Shown here piece after piece: positions 35,106 to 42,078 of a DNA stretch of 64,000 bases (its first letter is position 1; each line of letters begins with the position of its first letter). The position numbers and the translations under genes were made by a program. The stretch is from Variovorax sp. V93 (GTDB lineage Bacteria > Pseudomonadota > Gammaproteobacteria > Burkholderiales > Burkholderiaceae_C): contig NZ_AP028669.1 in the NCBI RefSeq assembly GCF_041154485.1, forward strand, positions 2,108,001 through 2,172,000, written 5' to 3'. The notes below the pieces were generated by a model. The model was not told the origin of the DNA. It saw only the letters and a program-made list of their open reading frames with translations, and made no database searches.

Positions 35106-36443
35106 CTAGCGTGGCGCGCGGTAGATGAAACCGCTGGCCGGCGCGATCCATTCGGCCTCGCCAGTGGCGTGCGCTGCGTGCGCCGCGGCGCGGCCGGTGA
35201 AGAGCATGCGTTCCTCGGCCAGCAGGAATTGCCGCGCGGGCCCGCCCTGGCCGGCCGGGCCCGGCTCTTGTACATGCAGCGTGGCGCCTGCAAGGCGCAG
35301 CGTGTCCCCGGGCTGCGGCCACAGCGCGGCGGCATCGGGCCATGCCGATCGAAGCCCCTCGAGCGACGCGGCCGAGGGCTGTCTACCAGCCCCTGTCCAG
35401 AGCAGCCACTTCACCTGGCCCGGCGCCGCGTTCTGCGCCAGGCCGTGCGGCAGGGGGTCGATCAATGCCCAGTGGCCGCCTTCGCCGCCGACGAAATAGC
35501 CGTGAGGCGAATCCGCTGCGCCGGCCACGCGCTGCACGCGCGCCGACAGCCGCGTGACCAGGCCGGGCTCGAGCGCGTAGTGCGCATGGCCCTTGCCTTC
35601 GGGATCGAGGTGGCCGATCTCCTCGTAGGCGGCCTCGTCGATGTTCACCGCGCGGCGGCCCGCGGGCCCGTCGGCCAGGCGAGGCATGTTCAGCACGATC
35701 CGCGTCAGCGCCCGCGCATGCGCCATGCAGTCGGCGGCGCTGCCGAAGCCTGCGAGTTCTTCGAGCGTGCGCCGCGTCACGTTCATCAGCTTGAGGCCGC
35801 GGCGCGGGTCCGCCGCCTCCGCGGGCTTGAGCCACATGTGCGCCACGGTCTCGCGGCCGTCGGGCTTCACGGCCTGGCCCGGTGGCATCTGCGCAATGAA
35901 GAAGCGGGTGTCGAAGCGGCGCGGCATGCCGGGCGGCGTGAGCCAGTGGCTGAAATAGGCGAGCCGGTCCATCGCCAGGCGCCAGCCCTGCGCCTCGCAC
36001 ATGGCGAGCAGCGCATCGGTGCCTTGCTCGGCGGCATGGCGCATGGATTCGAGCCGGCCCGGCGGCAGGCCGTCGAGTTCGGCCAGGCGGTCGCCGGCGT
36101 CGCTTGCGAACAGGACGCCCGCTTCCTCGAAGCATTCGCGCACCGCGGCGGCGTAGTAGTCGAGGCCGCCATCGGGCAGGCCCAGGCGCGCGCTGGCCGC
36201 GGCGTCGTCCAGGCCCTTGCACATCAGGTGCAGGCGGCGGTCGTGCGCATCGACCACGCCGCCCGGAAACACGCTGGCGCCGCTGTTCTGGTCGTCAGCC
36301 TTCTCGGCACGGCGCAGCAGCAGCACTTCCATGCCGTCGGCGCCGTCGCGCAGCAGGATCAGGGAGGCCGCGACGCGGATGGGGCGCGGCAGGGACGGCG
36401 CTGGGCCCGGCGGGGCCGTTGTCGTCGAAGGCTTGGCATTCAT
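35106..36443 (-). CDS. NUDIX hydrolase (NUDT19-like) with degenerate metallo-beta-lactamase-like C-terminus
   Basis: A 445-aa protein. The N-terminal half (about 20-260) is a NUDIX domain whose box is split by an insertion: the FPGGVVDAHD part is separated by about 30 residues from AAAVRECFEEAGVLFA, which supplies the REXXEE metal ligands. This layout is that of the NUDT7/NUDT19 coenzyme A diphosphatase group. The second half (about 285-445) follows a metallo-beta-lactamase plan (HGYFVGGEGGHWALIDP, GATLHVQEPGP, LLAEERMLFTG), but the HxHxDH metal motif is missing where KWLLWTGAGRQ stands. Function of the second half is unknown; substrate is perhaps a nucleotide-linked acyl compound. It ends 9 bases from the remnant gene. 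Confidence 0.75.
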   Translation of the reverse strand: MNAKPSTTTAPPGPAPSLPRPIRVAASLILLRDGADGMEVLLLRRAEKADDQNSGASVFPGGVVDAHDRRLHLMCKGLDDAAASARLGLPDGGLDYYAAAVRECFEEAGVLFASDAGDRLAELDGLPPGRLESMRHAAEQGTDALLAMCEAQGWRLAMDRLAYFSHWLTPPGMPRRFDTRFFIAQMPPGQAVKPDGRETVAHMWLKPAEAADPRRGLKLMNVTRRTLEELAGFGSAADCMAHARALTRIVLNMPRLADGPAGRRAVNIDEAAYEEIGHLDPEGKGHAHYALEPGLVTRLSARVQRVAGAADSPHGYFVGGEGGHWALIDPLPHGLAQNAAPGQVKWLLWTGAGRQPSAASLEGLRSAWPDAAALWPQPGDTLRLAGATLHVQEPGPAGQGGPARQFLLAEERMLFTGRAAAHAAHATGEAEWIAPASGFIYRAPR

Positions 36444-36494
36444 GGGCGCCGATTGTCGGGCCAGATTGGCGGGCCCGTGCCGCGCAGCCGCGCT

Positions 36495-36686
36495 TCAGTC
36501 CTTGGGCGTCAGCTGCCCCGCGGCGCCGCCGGCGCTGGAGTTGGCGGACTTGCCGAGCGATGCGCCCTCGTTGACCTTGGGCGTGGCGACGGGGCCTTCG
36601 GATTTTGGGGTCGCCGGCACGCGCCGGCTCGGTGCGGGTCGCACCAGCCGCGGGGCGCGGCCTTCTTTCGACCTGGATGGGCTCAT
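36495..36686 (-). CDS. Small basic/disordered protein, 63 aa
   Basis: A 63-aa protein rich in Pro, Ser, Lys, Arg and Ala (RAPRLVRPAPSRRVPATPK, GKSANSSAGGAAGQ), with no hydrophobic segment; predicted disordered. The strong ribosome site AAGGAGG eight bases before the ATG is the main evidence that it is real. It is unrecognised and may be a nucleic-acid-associated small protein. It lies between the NUDIX gene and arsH on the same strand. Confidence 0.55.
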   Translation of the reverse strand: MSPSRSKEGRAPRLVRPAPSRRVPATPKSEGPVATPKVNEGASLGKSANSSAGGAAGQLTPKD

Positions 36687-36779
36687 GCTGACCTCCTTGC
36701 GTGAATCACCTTATCGCGGCCGCGTCGCACCGATGTCGGACAGCCTGCATGCGGGCGTAGGACGCCGCGCGGCAATGCT

Positions 36780-37502
36780 TCAGATCGCGCGCTGGTTCAC
36801 GCGCCTGGAAAGCTGCTCGGCGTTTTCCCTGCGCTCGCTGTAGCGGTCGACCAGGTAGGCGGCCGCATCGCGCGTGAGCAGGGTGAACTTCATCAGTTCC
36901 TCCATCACGTCGACCACCCGCTCGTAATAGGCGGAGGGCTTCATCCGACCGGCCTCGTCGAACTCCAGGAAGGCCTTGGCGACCGACGACTGGTTGGGAA
37001 TGGTCAGCATGCGCATCCAGCGCCCGAGCACGCGCAGCTGGTTCACGGCGTTGAACGACTGCGATCCGCCCGACACCTGCATGACGGCCAGCGTCTTGCC
37101 CTGCGTGGGCCGCACGGCGCCCACGCTGAGCGGAATCCAGTCGATCTGCGCCTTCATGATGCCGGTCATGGCGCCGTGGCGCTCGGGCGAGCACCACACC
37201 ATGCCTTCGGCCCATTGCGCGAGTTCGCGCAGTTCCTGCACCTTCGGATGATCGTCCGGCGCGCTGTCGGGCAGCGGCAGGCCGGCCGGATCGAAGATGC
37301 GCGTTTCGCCGCCCATGGCCTGCAGCAGCCGCGCGGCCTCCTCGGTCAGCAGGCGGCTGTAGGAGCGCTCGCGCAGCGAGCCGTACAGCAGCAGGAAGCG
37401 CGGTGCGTGGCGCGCCGGCGCGGCGCTGGAGAAACGCTCGGGCGAGGGCCGGTCGAACAGCTCGGCGTCGATGTTCGGAAGCTCAGGCAGCGCGACTGAC
37501 AC
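36780..37502 (-). CDS. arsH: ArsH organoarsenical oxidase (NADPH:FMN oxidoreductase)
   Basis: A 240-aa flavoprotein. The FMN phosphate loop is [16 protein letters not shown] (about 37-52), with [19 protein letters not shown] and [17 protein letters not shown] as further ArsH signatures. ArsH oxidises trivalent methyl- and aromatic arsenicals to the less toxic pentavalent forms. The start is taken at GTG 37502, which has GGAGGG five bases before it; an ATG at 37517 is also in frame. Either way the start lies inside the 3' end of arsC, so the two are coupled. Confidence 0.92.
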   Translation of the reverse strand: MSVALPELPNIDAELFDRPSPERFSSAAPARHAPRFLLLYGSLRERSYSRLLTEEAARLLQAMGGETRIFDPAGLPLPDSAPDDHPKVQELRELAQWAEGMVWCSPERHGAMTGIMKAQIDWIPLSVGAVRPTQGKTLAVMQVSGGSQSFNAVNQLRVLGRWMRMLTIPNQSSVAKAFLEFDEAGRMKPSAYYERVVDVMEELMKFTLLTRDAAAYLVDRYSERRENAEQLSRRVNQRAI

Positions 37503-37929
37503 GGCGGCCCTCCGCATCGATGACCTGCTCGCCGTCTTCCTTGGCGAACGGGCCTTTTTGCGGCGAGGGCAGGATGTCGAGCACCTCTTCCGAAGGCCGG
37601 CACAGCCGGGTGCCGATCGGCGTGACGACGATCGGGCGGTTGATGAGGATCGGATGCGCGAGCATGAAGTCGAGCAGCTGTTCGTCCGACCACTTCGGAT
37701 CGTCGAGCCCGAGTTCGTCGCAGGGCGTGCCCTTGCGGCGCAGCAGCGCGCGCGGCGCCATGGCCATGGCGGCGAGCAGCTCGCGCAGCGTTTCCCTGGT
37801 GGGCGGGGTCTTCAGGTATTCAATGACGCGGGGCTCTTCGCCGCTGTTGCGGATCAGCGCCAGCGTGTTGCGCGAGGTGCCGCACGCGGGGTTGTGAAAG
37901 ATGGTGATGGAGGGGCTGGTCGATTGCAT
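37483..37929 (-). CDS. arsC: Arsenate reductase, glutaredoxin-type
   Basis: Reduces arsenate to arsenite with glutathione/glutaredoxin. At 148 aa it closely follows plasmid R773 Ars[20 protein letters not shown] with the catalytic Cys, [35 protein letters not shown] (arginines that bind the oxyanion, in order), then [12 protein letters not shown]. It lacks a ribosome site before its ATG and appears to be leaderless. It is first in the minus-strand half of the arsenic island, followed by arsH. A second, unrelated arsenate reductase is encoded at 38778. Confidence 0.95.
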   Translation of the reverse strand: MQSTSPSITIFHNPACGTSRNTLALIRNSGEEPRVIEYLKTPPTRETLRELLAAMAMAPRALLRRKGTPCDELGLDDPKWSDEQLLDFMLAHPILINRPIVVTPIGTRLCRPSEEVLDILPSPQKGPFAKEDGEQVIDAEGRRVSRAA

Positions 37930-37952
37930 TCTTGCGATTATGCAACTATTAT
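37924..37952. promoter_or_regulatory. Overlapping divergent ars promoters with candidate ArsR operator
   Basis: Only 29 bases separate the arsC and arsR start codons. For arsR: TTGCAT (37924-37929), 17-base spacer, TATTAT (37947-37952), predicting a transcript start at the A of ATG (37959). For arsC: CATAAT on the minus strand (37942-37937), 7 bases before its ATG. Between the arsR hexamers lies TTGC-GATTAT-GCAA (37932-37945), a perfect 4-bp inverted repeat that would sit under both promoters. Neither gene has a ribosome site, so both messages should be leaderless. Confidence 0.6.
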
Positions 37953-37958
37953 TGAAAT

Positions 37959-38282
37959 ATGGAAGAACAAGACATCGTCAGATCCCTGGCCGCGCTGGCC
38001 CAGCCGGTGCGCCTGCAGGTGTTCCGCGCGCTGGTGGTGGCGGGCCCGGCGGGGCTCACGCCCGGTGCGCTGGTGGAGGCGCTCGACGTGCCGGCCACCA
38101 GCCTCTCGTTCCACCTGAAGGAGCTGACCCATTCGGGGCTGGTGACGCAGGAGCGCAGCGGCCGCAACCTGATCTACCGCGCGGCCTTCGGGCAGATGAA
38201 CGCGCTCATCGGCTACCTCACCGAAAACTGCTGCCAGGGCGAGGCTTGCCTGCCCCAGGCGGCGCAGGCTTGTCCATGCTGA
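37959..38282 (+). CDS. arsR: ArsR arsenite-responsive repressor
   Basis: A 107-aa winged-helix repressor: ALAQPVRLQVFRALVVAG, the recognition region DVPATSLSFHLKELTHSGLV and RNLIYRAAF. The tail carries C91, C92, C97, C105 and C107; such C-terminal cysteine clusters are the As(III) site in one branch of the family (the ELCVCD site near the recognition helix is absent). It heads arsR-arsI-arsC2-acr3 and is divergent from arsC-arsH. It lacks a ribosome site, in line with a leaderless message. Confidence 0.93.
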   Translation: MEEQDIVRSLAALAQPVRLQVFRALVVAGPAGLTPGALVEALDVPATSLSFHLKELTHSGLVTQERSGRNLIYRAAFGQMNALIGYLTENCCQGEACLPQAAQACPC

Positions 38283-38295
38283 AGGAGAAACAACC

Positions 38296-38781
38296 ATGAA
38301 GCGATTCCATGTGCATCTGAACGTCCAGGATCTGCCGGCGAGCATCGCCTTCTACTCCAGGCTTTTCGCCTCGGAGCCGGCGCGGGTGGAAAGCGACTAC
38401 GCCAAGTGGATGCTCGACGATCCGCCGGTGAATTTTGCGGTGTCCACGCGCGCCGGCGCGACGGGCATCGACCATCTGGGGCTGCAGGCCGAGAACGAGG
38501 AAGAACTCGCGGAACTCAAGGCCCGCGCCGCCCAGGCCGAGATCGAGACCTTCGACGAGGGCGCCACCACCTGCTGCTACGCGCGCAGCGAAAAGCACTG
38601 GATCACCGATCCGCAGGGCATTGCCTGGGAGCACTTCCACACGCTGGGCAATGTGCCGGTGTATGGGGAGACGAGGGCGGTTGCGAGCCAGGGCACCGCA
38701 TGCTGCGCACCGCGCAGCGAAGCCGTGACCATTCATCCGCGGCTCCACGACATCGGCAAGGTCCAGCAGGCCGCGCGATGA
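38296..38781 (+). CDS. arsI: ArsI/CadI-type VOC protein (C-As lyase candidate)
   Basis: A 161-aa vicinal-oxygen-chelate protein of the ArsI/CadI group. An N-terminal histidine (FHVHLNVQDL, H5/H7), GIDHLGLQAE (H60) and WEHFHTLG (E112) are the expected iron ligands. The vicinal pair C93-C94 in ATTCCYARSEKHWI matches the trivalent organoarsenical site of ArsI, which cleaves methyl- or phenyl-arsenic bonds. The C-terminus adds another Cys pair (GTACCAP). An AAGGAG site precedes the ATG. The stop overlaps the next start (ATGA). Some members bind cadmium instead, so organoarsenical lyase activity is likely, not proven. Confidence 0.82.
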   Translation: MKRFHVHLNVQDLPASIAFYSRLFASEPARVESDYAKWMLDDPPVNFAVSTRAGATGIDHLGLQAENEEELAELKARAAQAEIETFDEGATTCCYARSEKHWITDPQGIAWEHFHTLGNVPVYGETRAVASQGTACCAPRSEAVTIHPRLHDIGKVQQAAR

Positions 38782-39272
38782 CGGCCAACGTGCTGATCCT
38801 GTGCACGCACAACTCGGCGCGCAGCGTGCTCGCCGAAGGCATGCTCAACCACCTGGCGCAAAAGGCGGGCAGGGACGTGCGGGCCTACAGCGCCGGCAGC
38901 GCGCCGAGCGGCCGGCTGAACCCTTTCGCGCTCGAGGCGCTCGCCAATGCGGGCGTCGACGTGTCGGCCTTCCGCAGCAAGAGCTGGGACGAGTTCGTGG
39001 GCGAAGGCAAGCCGGCCATGCGCATCGTCATCACCGTGTGCGACAGTGCCGCGCAGGAAGCCTGCCCCTACTGGCCCGGCAGCCCGGTGCAGGTGCATTG
39101 GGGCTACCCCGACCCGTCGAACGCGCCCGGCGGCGACGAAGGCCGGCGGGTGGCCTTCGAGCTGACGCGCCAGGCCCTGGCCTACCGTCTCCTGCAACTG
39201 CTGGCGCTGCCGATCGAATCGATGGCGGACGCCGAACTCCAGGCGGCGCTGGCCGCGATTTCCGAAAGCTGA
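38778..39272 (+). CDS. Arsenate reductase, low-molecular-weight phosphatase type
   Basis: A 164-aa protein with the P-loop CTHNSARS at C9, then a motif region ITVCDSAAQEACPYWPGSP carrying the additional cysteines, and HWGYPDPSNAPGGDEGRRVAF with the general-acid Asp. This is the thioredoxin- or mycothiol-coupled ArsC family, unrelated in fold to the glutaredoxin-type ArsC encoded at 37483. It overlaps arsI by four bases and is followed 7 bases later by acr3, so arsenite made here is handed to the pump. Confidence 0.9.
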   Translation: MTANVLILCTHNSARSVLAEGMLNHLAQKAGRDVRAYSAGSAPSGRLNPFALEALANAGVDVSAFRSKSWDEFVGEGKPAMRIVITVCDSAAQEACPYWPGSPVQVHWGYPDPSNAPGGDEGRRVAFELTRQALAYRLLQLLALPIESMADAELQAALAAISES

Positions 39273-39279
39273 TCTTTCC

Positions 39280-40362
39280 ATGAGCTCCAACACCGCCGCC
39301 GCCGTGGCGTCTTCCGCACCACCGCCCGCCATCGGCTTCTTCGAGCGCTACCTCACGGTGTGGGTGGCGCTGTGCATCGTGGCGGGCATTGCGCTGGGCC
39401 AGTGGCTGCCGGGCGTGTTCCGCGGCATTGCCTCGCTGGAGGTGGCCAGGGTCAACGTGCCGGTCGGCGTGCTGATCTGGGTGATGATCATCCCGATGCT
39501 GCTGAAGATCGACTTCGCGGCGCTCGGGCAGGTGAAGGCGCACTGGCGCGGCATCGGCGTCACGCTCTTCATCAACTGGGCCGTGAAGCCGTTCTCGATG
39601 GCGCTCTTGGGCTGGATCTTCATCCGCCACGTGTTCGCGCCGCTGCTTCCGCCCTCGCAGCTCGACAGCTACATCGCGGGCTTGATCCTCTTGGCCGCGG
39701 CGCCCTGCACGGCGATGGTGTTCGTGTGGAGCCAGCTGTGCAGGGGCGACCCGTACTTCACGCTGTCGCAGGTGGCGCTGAACGACGCGATCATGGTGGT
39801 GGCCTTCGCGCCGGTGGTCGCACTGCTGCTGGGGCTGTCGTCGATCACGGTGCCCTGGGACACGCTCTTGACCTCGGTGGGCCTGTACATCGTGGTGCCG
39901 GTGGCCATTGCGCAGCTGCTGCGCAGGCAGCTGCTCAAGCGCGGAACGGCGCACTTCCAGGCCGTGGCGGCGCGGCTCGGGCCCTGGTCGATCTCGGCGC
40001 TGCTGCTCACGCTGGTGCTGCTGTTCGCCTTCCAGGGCGAAGCCATCCTGCGGCAGCCGCTGGTGATCGCGCTGCTCGCGGTGCCGATCCTGATCCAGGT
40101 GTTCCTGAATTCGGGCCTGGCCTATGTGCTCAATCGCAAACTGGGCGTGGCGCACTGCGTGGCCGGGCCGTCGGCGCTGATCGGCGCGAGCAATTTCTTC
40201 GAGCTCGCGGTGGCCACGGCCATCAGCCTGTTCGGCTTCCAGTCGGGCGCCGCGCTGGCCACGGTGGTGGGCGTGCTGATCGAGGTGCCGGTGATGCTGC
40301 TGGTGGTGGCGGTGGTCAACCGGTCGCAGGGCTGGTACGAAAAAGGCGTGCGGACCGCCTGA
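39280..40362 (+). CDS. acr3: ACR3-family arsenite efflux permease
   Basis: A 360-aa inner-membrane arsenite carrier with about ten helices. The conserved cysteine is C143 in the block AAPCTAMVFVWSQL, essential in characterised Acr3, with the second signature region SNFFELAVATAISLFGFQSG near the end. It is the last gene of the arsR operon. No arsA or arsD is present, as is usual with ACR3. Confidence 0.95.
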   Translation: MSSNTAAAVASSAPPPAIGFFERYLTVWVALCIVAGIALGQWLPGVFRGIASLEVARVNVPVGVLIWVMIIPMLLKIDFAALGQVKAHWRGIGVTLFINWAVKPFSMALLGWIFIRHVFAPLLPPSQLDSYIAGLILLAAAPCTAMVFVWSQLCRGDPYFTLSQVALNDAIMVVAFAPVVALLLGLSSITVPWDTLLTSVGLYIVVPVAIAQLLRRQLLKRGTAHFQAVAARLGPWSISALLLTLVLLFAFQGEAILRQPLVIALLAVPILIQVFLNSGLAYVLNRKLGVAHCVAGPSALIGASNFFELAVATAISLFGFQSGAALATVVGVLIEVPVMLLVVAVVNRSQGWYEKGVRTA

Positions 40363-40448
40363 CGGTCCGCAGGGCGTGTTCTCCGACATGGGCCGGTGGG
40401 CTTTGGGGCCATGATCCGGCGCATCTGCTTGTGTTCGACGCAGCGCCC

Positions 40449-41231
40449 ATGAAGATCGCGACCTTCAACGTCAATGGCATCAACAGCCGGCTTGCGCTGC
40501 TGCTCGCATGGCTGGCCGAGGCCCGCCCGGACGTGGCCTGCCTGCAGGAGCTGAAATCCCCGGACGAGAATTTTCCGGCGGCGGCGATCCGCGAAGCGGG
40601 CTACGGCGTGCTGTTCCATGGCCAGCGCGCGTGGAACGGCGTGGCCATTCTGGCGCGCGGCAGGGAGCCGATCGAAACCGGCCGCGGGCTCGACGGCAAC
40701 GCCGAAGACAGCCAGAGCCGCTATCTCGAAGCGGTGGTGAACGGCGTGATCGTCGGCTGCCTCTACCTGCCCAACGGCAATCCGCAGCCTGGCCCCAAGT
40801 TCGACTACAAGCTCGAATGGTTCGAGCGGCTCAACGCCCATGCGCGCCTTCTCTATGGCTGCGGCATGCCGGCCGTGCTGGCCGGCGACTTCAATGTGGT
40901 GCCCACCGATGCGGACATCTACAACCCGGCTTCCTGGCAGGACGATGCGCTGCTGCAGCCCGAAAGCCGCGCGGCCTTCGCCCGCCTGCTGAAGCAGGGA
41001 TGGACCGACGCGATCCGCGCGCGCCATCCCGATGAGGCGATCTACACCTATTGGGATTACTGGCGCAACCGCTGGCCGCGCAATGCGGGCCTGCGCATCG
41101 ACCACCTGTTGCTCAACCGCGAACTCGCACCCTTGCTGGCCGATGCGAACGTGGACCGCGAGGTGCGCGGGCGGCCCGGAGCGAGCGACCACGCGCCGGT
41201 CTGGGCCCTGCTGGACCTGCCCGCGGGTTGA
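40449..41231 (+). CDS. xth: Exodeoxyribonuclease III (AP endonuclease)
   Basis: A 260-aa DNA repair enzyme that cuts abasic sites and trims 3' ends. The endonuclease/exonuclease/phosphatase fold is marked by TFNVNGINSRL at the start, CLQELKSPDENFP (catalytic Glu), LAGDFNVVPTDADIY (Asp/Asn), RIDHLLLN and GASDHAPVWA (catalytic His) at the end. The length is normal. The start at the ATG 40449 places the first strand at residue 2. It follows acr3 after 86 bases on the same strand but is functionally unrelated. Confidence 0.93.
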   Translation: MKIATFNVNGINSRLALLLAWLAEARPDVACLQELKSPDENFPAAAIREAGYGVLFHGQRAWNGVAILARGREPIETGRGLDGNAEDSQSRYLEAVVNGVIVGCLYLPNGNPQPGPKFDYKLEWFERLNAHARLLYGCGMPAVLAGDFNVVPTDADIYNPASWQDDALLQPESRAAFARLLKQGWTDAIRARHPDEAIYTYWDYWRNRWPRNAGLRIDHLLLNRELAPLLADANVDREVRGRPGASDHAPVWALLDLPAG

Positions 41232-41245
41232 TCGAAGGAGGGGCC

Positions 41246-41326
41246 GTGAACAAAGAGGTTACATTTAACTACCTATCAAGCCGCCTGAACGACGCGTCCC
41301 CTTTCCCGCGAGATCCACTCCAGTGA
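41246..41326 (+). CDS. 26-codon leader peptide coupled to the EAL gene
   Basis: A GTG with the strong ribosome site AAGGAGGGG upstream opens a frame of 26 codons (NKEVTFNYLSSRLND and so on) whose TGA at 41324-41326 overlaps the GTG start of the EAL gene. The EAL start itself has no ribosome site of its own, so ribosomes finishing this peptide probably start EAL translation. The peptide has no recognisable motif. Confidence 0.45.
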   Translation: MNKEVTFNYLSSRLNDASPFPRDPLQ

Positions 41327-42069
41327 CCATCGGAACAACGGCGGATGCCTGCTTTCCCGGCTTCGATGACGGGTTCGTCATGGCTTTCCAGCCGATCGTG
41401 GATTTCCAGCGGCGCGAAGTGTTCGCGCACGAAGCCCTGGTGCGCGGCACCTCGGGAGAGGGCGCCTTCGAAGTGCTCTCGCGCGTGAACCCGCGGCACC
41501 GCTTCGCGTTCCACGAGGCCTGCCGCGTGAAGGCCATCGAGACCGCCTCGGCGCTGGGCATGGAAACGCGGCTGAGCCTCAACATCCTGCCCAACGACGT
41601 GGCGGGACATCAGGACGAGTGCTTCCATACCGCCATGGTGGCCGCGCAGCGCTGCAATTTTCCGGTGGACCACCTGATGTTCGAGATCACCGAAGGCGAA
41701 CGCGTGGCGGACCTGCCGGCGCTGGCGGCGACCTTCCGCACCTACAAGGGCTATGGCTTCACCTCCGCCATCGACGACTTCGGCGCCGCCTATGCGGGCT
41801 TCGAGCTGCTGGCGGGCTTCCAGCCCGACGTGGTGAAGATCGACATGGGCCTGGTGCGCAACATCCACAACGACGCGGTCCGGCTCAGCATCGTGAAGGG
41901 CTTCGTGGGCACCTGCAGCGAACTCGGCATCCGGGTGGTGGCCGAAGGCGTCGAGGCTTCGCAAGAGGTGCACGCGCTGCGGGCGCTGGGCGTGGACCTG
42001 TTCCAGGGCTACCTGTTCGCCAGGCCCGGCATCGCCACGTTGCCGGCCGTGGCGTGGGACGCCGCCTGA
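41323..42069 (+). CDS. Stand-alone EAL-domain protein (c-di-GMP phosphodiesterase)
   Basis: A 248-aa single EAL domain. Catalytic signatures are largely kept: HEALVRG (ExLxR), LNILPND (metal-binding Asn), FEITEGE, SAIDDFGAAYAGF (DDFG loop), VKIDMGLV (Lys) and VVAEGVEA (Glu). DDFGxGYSS is altered to DDFGAAYAG, so activity is probable but might be weak. There is no sensor domain, similar to the EAL part of BLUF-EAL proteins. It starts with GTG, coupled to a 26-codon leader. Two genes downstream on the other strand lies a GGDEF protein, so c-di-GMP is made and broken from this neighbourhood. Confidence 0.87.
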   Translation: MTIGTTADACFPGFDDGFVMAFQPIVDFQRREVFAHEALVRGTSGEGAFEVLSRVNPRHRFAFHEACRVKAIETASALGMETRLSLNILPNDVAGHQDECFHTAMVAAQRCNFPVDHLMFEITEGERVADLPALAATFRTYKGYGFTSAIDDFGAAYAGFELLAGFQPDVVKIDMGLVRNIHNDAVRLSIVKGFVGTCSELGIRVVAEGVEASQEVHALRALGVDLFQGYLFARPGIATLPAVAWDAA

Positions 42070-42078
42070 AGAGCCAGC

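Noticed and set aside
36107..36574. Arg-rich open frames over the NUDIX gene start
   Set aside because: Shadow frames with extreme Arg/Pro content and no start signals.
37483..37929. Idea that the glutaredoxin-type arsC is a Spx/YffB-like protein rather than a reductase
   Set aside because: The [10 protein letters not shown] active site and the [17 protein letters not shown] arginine segment are those of true ArsC.
40378..40448. Possible upstream extension of exonuclease III from the long open frame that begins inside acr3
   Set aside because: The enzyme family starts at MKIATFNVNG; the upstream codons are a shadow of acr3 and intergenic sequence.
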